In this document: one piece after another, positions 40,693 to 51,800 of the stretch
Layout: each line of letters starts with the position of its first letter
Position numbering within the stretch: the first letter of the stretch is position 1
From: Vulcanimicrobiota bacterium
GTDB lineage: Bacteria > Vulcanimicrobiota > Vulcanimicrobiia > Vulcanimicrobiales > Vulcanimicrobiaceae
Direction: 5' to 3'
Length of the DNA: 64,000 nucleotides
NCBI GenBank assembly: GCA_003161435.1
Contig: PMOS01000012.1
Coordinates: 62,001 to 126,000, forward strand
Translations under genes and position numbers: made by a program
The notes under the pieces: model-generated
The model's input: only the letters and a program-made list of their open reading frames with translations
What the model was told of the DNA's origin: nothing
The model's database searches: none

Positions 40693-42239
40693 TAGCGCGT
40701 CCGGACGGTGAACGACCACTTGCGCGTTTGCGGGTTTCCGGCGTTGTCCGCGACGGTGACGGTCACGTTGACCGGCCCGTCGGCCAACGGTGCGCCGGCG
40801 GTGTAGGTGATGAACTGGTCGGTGCGGGTCGAGGACGCCGTGACGTCGAGTCCGTTGACCTCGATGCGAACCTTCGACACGTCGATCCCGACGTCAGTGG
40901 GCGACTGGTACGTCGCGTAGATCGAAGGTTTGTTGTTGTTGACGACCTGGCCGTTCGTCGGCGCGATGTCGACGATCTGCGGCGGCGTCGTCGTGACGGC
41001 GAGCAGTTGCGACGCCTCGGCGCGCGGCGCTTCGACGGTCCCGACGATCAGGTGCCCGTAGACGGTCGTGCGGCTGAAGTTCACCCCCGGCGGCACCGTG
41101 TAGCGCGTCGTGTACGTCCCCGGCTCCGTTTCGGGCAGCCCGATCGCGGTCACGTACGTCCCGATGTCGAACGACGCGCGCCCGCCCGGAGTGCCGTGCA
41201 GCGTGACGGTGAATGCCTGACCTGCGCGCAACGGCCCCGGCGCGGTCAGCGAGACATCGGCGATCTGCACTGCGCCGGCTGGTCCCGGGGTCGTAAGCAC
41301 GACGCGGCTGACGATGATCTGCCGCTTCTCGAGCGTATCCGGATTCATGCGTACCGTGACGTTGTCGCCGACCTTGAGGTCCGCCATCGTCGCCGGCTGA
41401 CCGTTGAGCGTGATCTCGGTGCTCTTGTCCGGGGTGACGACAGAACCGCTCTGCAGCACGAACGCGCTCGCCGAGACCGCGGCGATCGTTCCTGCCTTGG
41501 AGGCATAGCGCGCGACGATTTGATCGACGCTGCCGTCGCTGCGCAGAATGACGCTGACCGCGTCGCCGACGTGTACGTCGTGCAGGGTCGCCGGAGTATT
41601 CGTTCGCGTCACCACGTCTTGCACGATGACTTTTGCGTCGGAGGTGATCGCGATCGTGCGGGCCGAGCCCGAGCGCGTGAGCGTGATCGATTCGGGCACC
41701 GAGTCCAGGTCGAGCGCGCTCACCGCGCCGACGATCTGCGTCGATCCGCTCGAGGTGTGCTGCTCGAGCCCAGGGGTGCGCCCGACGATCGAAGAGATCA
41801 CCTCGACGCGTGCCGCCTTGGAGTCGTACGAGGCTTGCGCGCCGAGTGAGTCGGCGACGAAGCGAAGTGGAACGTACGTCGCCCCGTCGATCTCGGTCGC
41901 CGGCGTATCCATCACGATCGTTCGCGCGTCGACCGTCGAGCGGCTCGAACCGACGGTGATCGTGATGCGCTTCGACGGCGCCGAAGCGACGATCGTGTTG
42001 CCTTCCCGCGAAATGCCGATGCCCAACGCGCTATAGATCCGCACGACTGGCACCATCACGCGGTCGGCCTGAATGCGCGGCGCCGGATCGCGTGGCAGCT
42101 CTTCGCCGTTGACCACGATCGTGATCGTCCGGGCGGGCGCTTCGTCCTTCTTGGGTGGCGGTGCGGCCCAGGCCGGAACCAGCCACGCTCCCGCGCACAG
42201 AATCGCGACCGCGGCGACCGCGACCCTATTCATTGTCAT
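40692..42239 (-). CDS. Exported protein with copper-amine-oxidase N-like and Ig-like domains
   Basis: 515 residues from ATG 42239 (MTMNRVAVAAVAILCAGAWL), overlapping the GT4 gene end. After the signal peptide comes a Cu_amine_oxidN1-type domain (IQADRVMVPVVRIYSALGIG, then ATYVPLRFVADSLGA), then beta-rich segments and a C-terminal Ig-like domain (PPQIVDIAPTNGQVVNNNKP, then NVTVTVADNAGNPQTRKWSF). In Firmicutes the first domain is a wall/glycan-associated module, not an oxidase. Position at the end of the GT run suggests a cell-surface glycan role. Confidence 0.8.
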   Translation of the reverse strand: MTMNRVAVAAVAILCAGAWLVPAWAAPPPKKDEAPARTITIVVNGEELPRDPAPRIQADRVMVPVVRIYSALGIGISREGNTIVASAPSKRITITVGSSRSTVDARTIVMDTPATEIDGATYVPLRFVADSLGAQASYDSKAARVEVISSIVGRTPGLEQHTSSGSTQIVGAVSALDLDSVPESITLTRSGSARTIAITSDAKVIVQDVVTRTNTPATLHDVHVGDAVSVILRSDGSVDQIVARYASKAGTIAAVSASAFVLQSGSVVTPDKSTEITLNGQPATMADLKVGDNVTVRMNPDTLEKRQIIVSRVVLTTPGPAGAVQIADVSLTAPGPLRAGQAFTVTLHGTPGGRASFDIGTYVTAIGLPETEPGTYTTRYTVPPGVNFSRTTVYGHLIVGTVEAPRAEASQLLAVTTTPPQIVDIAPTNGQVVNNNKPSIYATYQSPTDVGIDVSKVRIEVNGLDVTASSTRTDQFITYTAGAPLADGPVNVTVTVADNAGNPQTRKWSFTVRTR

Positions 42240-43224
42240 CCTGATGGCATACCACCTCGCGATAGACGGCGGCCGTCGAAGCCGCGAACCGATCCCAGGT
42301 ATACGCCCGCAGCGTGGCGACGCCCTCGGCGGCACGTGCGCGAGCGGGCGCCGGATCGCGTGCGACACCACCGATCAACGACCCGAGCGCGGCGACGTCG
42401 CCCGGTGCGAAGGTTTGAATGAACGGCAGGGTCACCGCCGGCGCGGCGTTCGTCGTGGCGAGAACCGGCGTACCGGCGACTGCTGCCTCGAGGACCGGAA
42501 TCCCGAAGCCTTCCGCCAACGATGGCTGTACGTACGCGAGCGCGCCGCGATAGCGGCGTGCCAGCGTCGCGTCGTCGAGTTCGCCCAAGAACTCGAGCGC
42601 GCCGCGCTCGCGTGCATAACGGCGTCGAACGCCCGGCTCGTCCGGTCCGGTCAGGACGAGGTCGAGCGCGAGCTGTGGCGGCAATGCAGCCCAGGCGGCG
42701 TAGAGCGTCGAGAGATCTTTGTGTGGCCGATGATTGCCCGCGTACAGCACGTACGGTCGCTCCGCCGGCCACGGTACCGCGTCGGGCACCGCGTCACCGT
42801 AGCCGAGCGGGACGATGCGGATGCGCTCGCGCGCAACCCCCAGCAGCGCGACGCAGTCCTGCGCGACGCGCGGATCGCTGACCAGCACGCGGTCGGCGGC
42901 GCGGTAGAGCGGCGCCGCGACGAAACGCCAATACGCCGCCGTCGCGCGCGAGAACAGCGCCGGGAAGCGCAGGTGGATCACATCGTGCACCATCGCGACG
43001 TACGGACGCGGCACGAACGGTGCCGCGTGGAGGTAAGGCAGGTGCACGAGCTGCGGCCGCGCCGCGCGCAGCGCGAACGGCTGCAGCGCGAGCGGAGCGC
43101 GAACGGGCAGCAGCTCGACGTCGGGTGCGACGCGGTTCACGCGCTCGAGCAGCGCGCTGGTGTACGCACGCATCCCCGCCGAGGCACGCGTCGTGGCGCG
43201 CGCCGCGACCGCGACGCGGATCAC
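42226..43224 (-). CDS. Family 4 glycosyltransferase
   Basis: 332 residues from GTG 43224 (GTGA overlap with the upstream GT4). It has a GT-B fold: VHDVIHLRFPALFSRATAAY, YVLYAGNHRPHKDLSTLYAA (donor domain start) and the nucleotide-sugar motif AYVQPSLAEGFGIPVLEAAV, with Glu in E-G-F-G-I-P-V-L-E. It is a paralogue of the next gene upstream. It likely adds one sugar of an envelope polysaccharide. Confidence 0.9.
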   Translation of the reverse strand: MIRVAVAARATTRASAGMRAYTSALLERVNRVAPDVELLPVRAPLALQPFALRAARPQLVHLPYLHAAPFVPRPYVAMVHDVIHLRFPALFSRATAAYWRFVAAPLYRAADRVLVSDPRVAQDCVALLGVARERIRIVPLGYGDAVPDAVPWPAERPYVLYAGNHRPHKDLSTLYAAWAALPPQLALDLVLTGPDEPGVRRRYARERGALEFLGELDDATLARRYRGALAYVQPSLAEGFGIPVLEAAVAGTPVLATTNAAPAVTLPFIQTFAPGDVAALGSLIGGVARDPAPARARAAEGVATLRAYTWDRFAASTAAVYREVVCHQDDNE

Positions 43225-44224
43225 CCGATCAACTCGCGATAGACGTCCGCGGTCGCGCGAACCGTGCGCTCCCAGGTGAGATGCGCCGTTCGCACGCGCG
43301 CATGCCGAGCCGCGCTCGCGAACGCGGCCGGGTCTTCCAGCACGCGCAACAGCAACGCCTTCAGCGCGCCCGCATCGCCGGCCGGATAACGATGAACGTA
43401 CGGCTTGAGCACCGACGGCACAGCCGACTCGGCCGCGACGACCGGCGTCCCCGCCTGAAGCGCCTCGAGCAGCGGGAGCCCGAAACCTTCGCGCAACGCG
43501 GGGTGAACGTAGGCGAGCGCGCCGCGATGCAGGCGCCAAATCTCGTCGGTGCTGCAATCGCCGGCGAACGCGAGCTCGCCGCGCGGGTGGCTGACGCCGC
43601 GCAGCGACGGCTCTTCGGCGCCGGTGAGGACCAGATCGACGGGCATGCGCTCGGGCAGCGACGCCCACGCGGCGACCAAGCTCGCCAGATCCTTGTGCGG
43701 CCGATGGTTGCCCGCATAGAACAGATACGGCCGCGCGCGGACGAGTGGCGCGGGGAGCGGATCAGGTACGTCGACACCGAGCGGGATGACGCGCACGCGC
43801 GCCGGATCGACGCCGACGAAATGCACCAGCTGCTCGAGCGTCGCATCGTCGTCCGTGATCACCGCCCGAGCGCTGCGCAGAACGGGGGAGACGACGTAGC
43901 GCCAGTACGTCGCGACCTTGCGTTTCGCGTGCTGCGGGAACTCGAGGTCGATCAGGTCGTGAATCGTCACGGCGTACGGCACCGGGACGATGCACGGCAC
44001 GAACGGCGTGGGAAAGTGCGCCAGCCGCGGCCGCAATCGCGCGAGCGCGAGCGGCAGTCCGACCTGCTCGGCCAGGTCGAAGTTGTCGCCTGAGCCGAAC
44101 TCGGCCAGCCTCAGATCCGAAGCGACGCGCGGTAGCCAGCGTCGCAGTGCGCGCACGTAGGCGAGCATCCCCGCCGATGTGTGCGACGTCTCGCGCACGT
44201 CGAGCGCCACGTCGGGACGGGCGA

Positions 44225-44228
<4 letters not shown>
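43221..44228 (-). CDS. Family 4 glycosyltransferase
   Basis: 335 residues from GTG 44228, in a GTGA overlap with the GT2 gene. Motifs are TSAGMLAYVRALRRWL, TIHDLIDLEFPQHAKRKVAT, YLFYAGNHRPHKDLASLVAA and AYVHPALREGFGLPLLEALQ. The two GT4 paralogues and the GT2 gene form one translationally coupled series, suggesting stepwise assembly of a repeat unit. Confidence 0.9.
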
Positions 44229-46710
<2,482 letters not shown>

Positions 46711-46854
46711 CTAGCGGCCGAGGCAGCACCCGCCCAAGCGGCTAGGCGGCTGCCGATGGTGGCCTGGGCGACCGCGAGGCGTTACCGCGATCGACGATGA
46801 TCGTACGCAGCGCTGCGGGCCGACTCGTCGGCCCGCGCAGCCGGCGGGCGTTTA

Positions 46855-46860
46855 GGGGAG
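46855..46860 (+). promoter_or_regulatory. Shine-Dalgarno GGGGAG facing a CTG codon
   Basis: GGGGAG is followed by AGCATT and CTG (46867) in frame with the GGDEF-EAL gene; the next canonical start, TTG 46882, is 21 bases away. The GGAG-to-start spacing of 6 equals that of the two ATC cases. Confidence 0.5.
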
Positions 46861-46866
46861 AGCATT

Positions 46867-48810
46867 CTGGAACGCGCACATTTGATCAGCCAGATGGCGT
46901 ATGCCGGACTCGTGATCATTTTGGTTGGCCTGATGGGATTCGCGATCGCCGGCGCGTCCGTGGGGCAAGCGGCCGCGCGCAAGGTCGACGAGACGATCCA
47001 CCAGGTCCGCTTCCTGGTGGACGCGCAGCTGCGGGTAGCGACCGAGGAGTCGCTCGAGCGACTGTACCGGCTCGAGCCGAGCGCGGCGACGCGTGCGTTG
47101 CATCACCAGGCCGAGGTGCGCCTCGACGACGACCTTCGCCGAATAACGCCGTCGGCCGCGACCGCGGCTATCTTGGCCGCGGAGTCGCGCTACGATATTG
47201 GCGTCAAGCGGCTGTTCGCTGCGATCGATGCGCACGACCCTGCGACAGTTCTCTTCATCGACCAGCACGAGTCCGATCCAGCCTTCGCCGCGGTCGAACA
47301 CGGCATCGACGCTCAAGCGGCACTGGCACGCGGCCACGCCGACGCTTCTCTGCGCTCGTTGAAAAAAACCGAAGCAACGATCCTCGCGATGAATGCCTTG
47401 CTCTCGGTCATCGGCCTTTTGCTGCTCGTCGTCGTGCTCGGCGTTCTCCGCCACTACCGGCGGATGGTCAGCAACGCCTTGAAGGCCGAGCTGAATCGGT
47501 TCAAGCAGGCGTCGCTGACCGACTACCTCACCGGCTTGGGGAACCACCGTGCGTACCAGGAAGGCATCGCGCGCAGCGTCGACGAGTGCGCCGGCACGGG
47601 GTCGGTCGTGACGATCGCTCTGCTCGACGTCGACGAGCTCAAGGTGCTCAACGACCGCAACGGACACGTGACGGGCGATCGGCTCCTGGCCTCGCTGGCC
47701 CAGGTCCTGCGCGCGGCGGATCTCAGCTCGGTGCCCTACCGGTTGGGCGGCGACGAGTTCGCGCTGACCTTCGCCGGGATGTCGTCGCTGGTCGCCAAAG
47801 CGCGCATGGAACACGTTCGCACGGCCGTCGAGGCGCGCATGAACGGCATGACGGTCAGCGTCGGGATCTCGACGACGTCGCCGAAGGAGCCCGATCTGTT
47901 GGTCGTCCGCGAACAAGCCGATGCGGCGCTCTACGAAGCGAAGCGCCGCGGGCGCAACTGCGTCGTCACGTTCGACGAGATCCGCGACGAGCATCCGGTC
48001 TTCTTGCCCGCGCGCGTCGAAGAAGTTCGCGGCATCATCGCCAGTGGGGCGATCGGCGTCGCCTTTCAACCGATCTGGAGCATCGACCACTGCAGCGTGA
48101 TGGGATACGAGGCTTTGGCACGGCCGCTCGGCGACAACCCGATCAACCCCCAAGACGCGTTCGACATCGCCGAGCGCATCGGCAAGGCGCACGATCTGGA
48201 CCGGGTCTGCCGAACGGCCATTCTAGCCAAGGCCGAGACGGTGCCGCCTGATGCGCTCCTTTTCCTCAACGTCTCCCCGCAATCGCTCGACCACGCGGCC
48301 TTGGAGGGGACGACGCTCGTGCAGGCGGTTGAAGCTGCGGGGCTTACGCCCGGCCGGGTCGTCCTCGAGATCACGGAGCGGTCCATCGCCCGGATGGACG
48401 CGGTGATCCGCGAAGCGACGCGGCTGCGTTCGCTGGGATTTCTCTTGGCCCTCGACGACGCCGGTTCGGGGAACTCGGGCCTCGAGATGCTCAGCAAGCT
48501 CGCGGTCGACTTCGTGAAGATCGATCGCGACGTCATCGTTCGAGCGCAAGCCGGCGCGGGTGGCCGCGGCGTGCTCGCGGGGATCATCGCGATCGCGCAC
48601 GAGATGAACGCGCAGATCATCGCCGAGGGCATCGAGGATTCGGCGATGCTCGAGCTCGTCCGCGGCGCGACGCGTACCTCGCCGGTCGATTGCGGCGTGC
48701 AAGGCTACTATCTCGGCCGGCCGCAGGCCGACTTCGTCGGCGCCCGCGCGAGGGACGTCGCGGTCCAGCGCCTTGGGGGCACCCTCATCGCCGCTCACGC
48801 GCTGCGTTGA
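46867..48810 (+). CDS. Membrane-anchored GGDEF-EAL protein
   Basis: About 647 residues from CTG 46867 (or 642 from TTG 46882). TM1 is AGLVIILVGLMGFAIAGASV; a helical extracytoplasmic sensor of about 150 residues follows, then TM2 (LLSVIGLLLLVVVLGVL). GGDEF is intact at 294-298 but has no RxxD I-site at the usual spacing. EAL is at 415-417 with LNVSPQ, EITERS, LDDAGSG, VKIDRD and AEGIED. The loop-6 motif is DDAGSG, as in its relative at 8.8 kb. The stop overlaps the TTG start of the permease fusion (TTGA), so the two are one operon. Confidence 0.92.
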   Translation: MERAHLISQMAYAGLVIILVGLMGFAIAGASVGQAAARKVDETIHQVRFLVDAQLRVATEESLERLYRLEPSAATRALHHQAEVRLDDDLRRITPSAATAAILAAESRYDIGVKRLFAAIDAHDPATVLFIDQHESDPAFAAVEHGIDAQAALARGHADASLRSLKKTEATILAMNALLSVIGLLLLVVVLGVLRHYRRMVSNALKAELNRFKQASLTDYLTGLGNHRAYQEGIARSVDECAGTGSVVTIALLDVDELKVLNDRNGHVTGDRLLASLAQVLRAADLSSVPYRLGGDEFALTFAGMSSLVAKARMEHVRTAVEARMNGMTVSVGISTTSPKEPDLLVVREQADAALYEAKRRGRNCVVTFDEIRDEHPVFLPARVEEVRGIIASGAIGVAFQPIWSIDHCSVMGYEALARPLGDNPINPQDAFDIAERIGKAHDLDRVCRTAILAKAETVPPDALLFLNVSPQSLDHAALEGTTLVQAVEAAGLTPGRVVLEITERSIARMDAVIREATRLRSLGFLLALDDAGSGNSGLEMLSKLAVDFVKIDRDVIVRAQAGAGGRGVLAGIIAIAHEMNAQIIAEGIEDSAMLELVRGATRTSPVDCGVQGYYLGRPQADFVGARARDVAVQRLGGTLIAAHALR

Positions 48811-51794
48811 GCGCCCAGGCCCCGCATCGCCGAACGCTCGGTTGGATCGGGACGGCCGCCCTGGCGATGGGCGGCAGCAATCAAAGCTTATTTCTGGTCG
48901 GGGCGCTGTTTGTCGGCCAGGGCACGATCCACGGGCAAGGCAGCGCAGCCGTTCCGCTGCTCATCGCCGGCGTGATGCTCAGCTGGGCCGCGCTGCCCGG
49001 CTGGACCGAACTCGTGCTGCTGTCGCCGAATCGCGTCGGCGGCATCGCCGCGGCGTGCACCGAGGCGTTCCGCCCGTACAGCTCGCTGCTCTCCGCCTTG
49101 GTTGGCTGCTGCTACTGGTGGGGCTGGGTTCCGACTTGCGGCCTGACGGCGTTGCTCTCTGCGTCGGCGCTGCACTTCTGGCTGTTGCCGGCGATTCCGA
49201 TCACCTGGCTCGCCATCGCCATCATCGGCGTGTTCCTCGTCATCAACCTGTGCGGCGTCGAGTGGGCGGCGCGCGTCGCGATACCGATCGCGGCAGTTTC
49301 GGTGACTCTTTCTTTTCTGGCCGCGTTCGTACCGGTCGTGACGGGTCACGTCGACTGGCACCTGGCGACGACGTTTCACCTTACGACGCCGTTCGAGGGC
49401 TGGTTCGGCGGTTTCACCTCGCTGATGGCCGGACTTTATCTGGTCGGATTTGCGGCGCCCGCTTTCGAGGCCGCCGCGTGTCATGTCGGGGAGACGATCG
49501 ATCCGCGCCGGAACGTGCCACGCGCGATGTTCGCCGGCGCGGCGATGGCCGGCGTCTACTTCATCGTGCTGCCCGTCGTCTTGCTGGGCGTCATCGGCCC
49601 CGCGGCACTCGGCCGCGACCTCGCGACGGAGCTCGGCCCGACCTTTGCGCCGCTCTTCGGCTCGCTCGCCAAAGCGATGGCCGTCGGATTCATGGTCTTC
49701 AACATGTTTCACGGAACGCTGCAGCCTCTGGCCGGTGCCTCGCGAACGCTCTCGCAGCTGGCGGACGACGGCGTCTTTCCACGTTTCCTGGGGCTGCGTT
49801 GGAAGAACGACGTGCCGTGGGCGGCGACGATCGTCACCGCAGCGGCCGGAATCGGCTTCCTGTTGATCGGCGATCGGATTTGGCTGATCGCGGCGGCGAA
49901 CTTCACCTACTTGATCGCGATCTGCTTGCCGAGCGTCGCGGTGTGGCTGCTGCGCCGCGACGCGCCGGAGCGCGAGCGTCTGTATCGCGCACCGCGCGGC
50001 ACGATCGCACTCGGCCTCGGCGCGACGGTGTGCTGGGCGATCGCGGCGATCTTCGGCTTCGAGCAATTCGGCTTGGTGACGGTGATCCTCGGACTGCTGT
50101 TCGCGTATTCCGGCGCCGCGCTCTATGCCTGGCGAAAGCTCGAGGACCGCCAATCCGGCAGGGTGGCCGGCATCTTCAGGTCGCTCCAACTCCGATTGAC
50201 GCTGGCGATGGTCGTGATCTTGACTTGCGATGGCGCCGGTTATTTTCTCGCCATCCAAAGCGTCCCCGCCGGCGAGCTGTCCCGAGCGACGGCGCTGCAG
50301 GACATCTTCGTCCTGGTCGCGCTGTTGACGATCGGCGTCGGGCTCGTCCTGCCGGGCCTCATCGCGCACGCTGCGACGCGCGATTTGAAGAGCGCGAACG
50401 AACGTCTGCGACACGAAACCGAAGCGCTCGAACAGGAGATCGCCGAGCGCGCGCTCGTCGAGGAACGCCTCGTGCACGGCGCGTTCCACGACGCGCTCAC
50501 CGGGCTGGCGAACCGGGCGCTGTTCATGGATCGCTTCAAACAGATGATCGCGCGAGCGGAGCGCCGGCACGATCACCTCTCCGCCGTGCTGTTCCTGGAC
50601 TTGGATCGTTTCAAGCTCGTCAACGACAGCCTCGGACATCTCGTCGGCGATCAGTTGCTCGTCTGCGTCGCCGATCGTCTGAGGAAGTGTCTGCGGAAAT
50701 CCGACACCCTGGCGCGCTTGGGCGGCGACGAGTTCATCTTTCTGCTCGACGGCTTGAGCAGCAGGATCGATGCGAGCGCGTTCGCCGAACGGATCCTCGC
50801 TGCGCTCGCACCTGCGTTCCACATCCAAGACCACGAAATATTCGCCTCGGCGAGCATCGGCATCGCGATCACACGGACCGGCTTCGACGCGCCGGAGGAC
50901 GTCCTGCGAGACGCCGACATCGCGATGTACCGCGCGAAGTATCTCGGCAAAGCGCGCTACGTCGTTTTCGCCCCGGAGCTCTTGGAGCAGGCCGTCGGTT
51001 TGCTCCAGCTCGAAACCGACCTCAAGGGCGCGCTCGACAGGCACGAGTTCGTCGTCTTCTACCAACCGATCGTATCGCTGGCCGCGGGCGACCTGCTCGG
51101 TTTCGAGGCGCTGGTCCGATGGCAACATCCCAAGCGCGGGCTGCTGGCGCCGGGCCTGTTCATCCCAGCCGCTGAAGAAAGCGGCGCCATATTCGAGCTC
51201 GGCGCACAAGTGCTCGGCGAAGCGACGCGGCAAGGTCGCATCTGGCGGGATACTTTCGGCACGGCGCGACCGTTGACGATGAGCGTCAACGTTTCGGCGC
51301 GGCAGTTTTCCGACTCGCGGCTTGTCGCCGTCATCAGCAAGGCGCTAGCGGACTCGGGGTTGAGCGCCGACGATCTCTGCGTCGAGATCACCGAAAGCGC
51401 GATCATGGCGAACGCCGAAACCGCCGCCGCCACGTTGACCGAGCTTCGCGCGATGGGTGTCGACGTTCAGCTCGATGACTTCGGGACCGGATACTCATCC
51501 TTGGGGTATCTCCAGCGACTCCCGGTCGACACGCTCAAGATCGACCGCTCCTTCATCAGCGCCGCCGGCAGCGGGGTCGGCAACCCGGAGATCGTCCGCA
51601 CGGTCACGTCGCTCGCTCAGAGTTTGTCGATGAAGACGACCGCGGAAGGAATCGAAACGCTCGAACAGCTCGAGCAATTGCGATCGCTGGGCTGCACGAA
51701 CGGTCAGGGCTACTACTTCTCGCGGCCGGTGAACGCAGCCGACGCGCGCGGCTTGATCGCCGCCTGGCCGCAAGAGCAACGCCGCAGCGCCTAG
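48807..51794 (+). CDS. Amino-acid permease (APC family) fused to GGDEF and EAL domains
   Basis: 995 residues from TTG 48807. Residues 1-440 form a 12-helix APC-superfamily permease: TM1 with the unwound-helix type motif AMGGSNQSLF, and the conserved cytoplasmic loop AAPAFEAAACHVGETIDPRR followed by NVPRAMFAG. Two more TM helices (about 470-530) and a short coiled coil lead to GGDEF (639-643, with I-site RKSD at 630-633) and EAL (767-769) with SVNVSARQFS, EITESA, LDDFGTGYSS, LKIDRSF and AEGIETL. All c-di-GMP catalytic residues are intact. It looks like a transporter used as a sensor (transceptor) for c-di-GMP turnover. Confidence 0.9.
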   Translation: MSAQAPHRRTLGWIGTAALAMGGSNQSLFLVGALFVGQGTIHGQGSAAVPLLIAGVMLSWAALPGWTELVLLSPNRVGGIAAACTEAFRPYSSLLSALVGCCYWWGWVPTCGLTALLSASALHFWLLPAIPITWLAIAIIGVFLVINLCGVEWAARVAIPIAAVSVTLSFLAAFVPVVTGHVDWHLATTFHLTTPFEGWFGGFTSLMAGLYLVGFAAPAFEAAACHVGETIDPRRNVPRAMFAGAAMAGVYFIVLPVVLLGVIGPAALGRDLATELGPTFAPLFGSLAKAMAVGFMVFNMFHGTLQPLAGASRTLSQLADDGVFPRFLGLRWKNDVPWAATIVTAAAGIGFLLIGDRIWLIAAANFTYLIAICLPSVAVWLLRRDAPERERLYRAPRGTIALGLGATVCWAIAAIFGFEQFGLVTVILGLLFAYSGAALYAWRKLEDRQSGRVAGIFRSLQLRLTLAMVVILTCDGAGYFLAIQSVPAGELSRATALQDIFVLVALLTIGVGLVLPGLIAHAATRDLKSANERLRHETEALEQEIAERALVEERLVHGAFHDALTGLANRALFMDRFKQMIARAERRHDHLSAVLFLDLDRFKLVNDSLGHLVGDQLLVCVADRLRKCLRKSDTLARLGGDEFIFLLDGLSSRIDASAFAERILAALAPAFHIQDHEIFASASIGIAITRTGFDAPEDVLRDADIAMYRAKYLGKARYVVFAPELLEQAVGLLQLETDLKGALDRHEFVVFYQPIVSLAAGDLLGFEALVRWQHPKRGLLAPGLFIPAAEESGAIFELGAQVLGEATRQGRIWRDTFGTARPLTMSVNVSARQFSDSRLVAVISKALADSGLSADDLCVEITESAIMANAETAAATLTELRAMGVDVQLDDFGTGYSSLGYLQRLPVDTLKIDRSFISAAGSGVGNPEIVRTVTSLAQSLSMKTTAEGIETLEQLEQLRSLGCTNGQGYYFSRPVNAADARGLIAAWPQEQRRSA

Positions 51795-51800
51795 TTGGAT

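Noticed and set aside
48888-51233. A 781-codon minus-strand frame opposite the permease fusion
   Set aside because: Low-complexity, charged translation with no motif, while the plus strand has all permease, GGDEF and EAL signatures.
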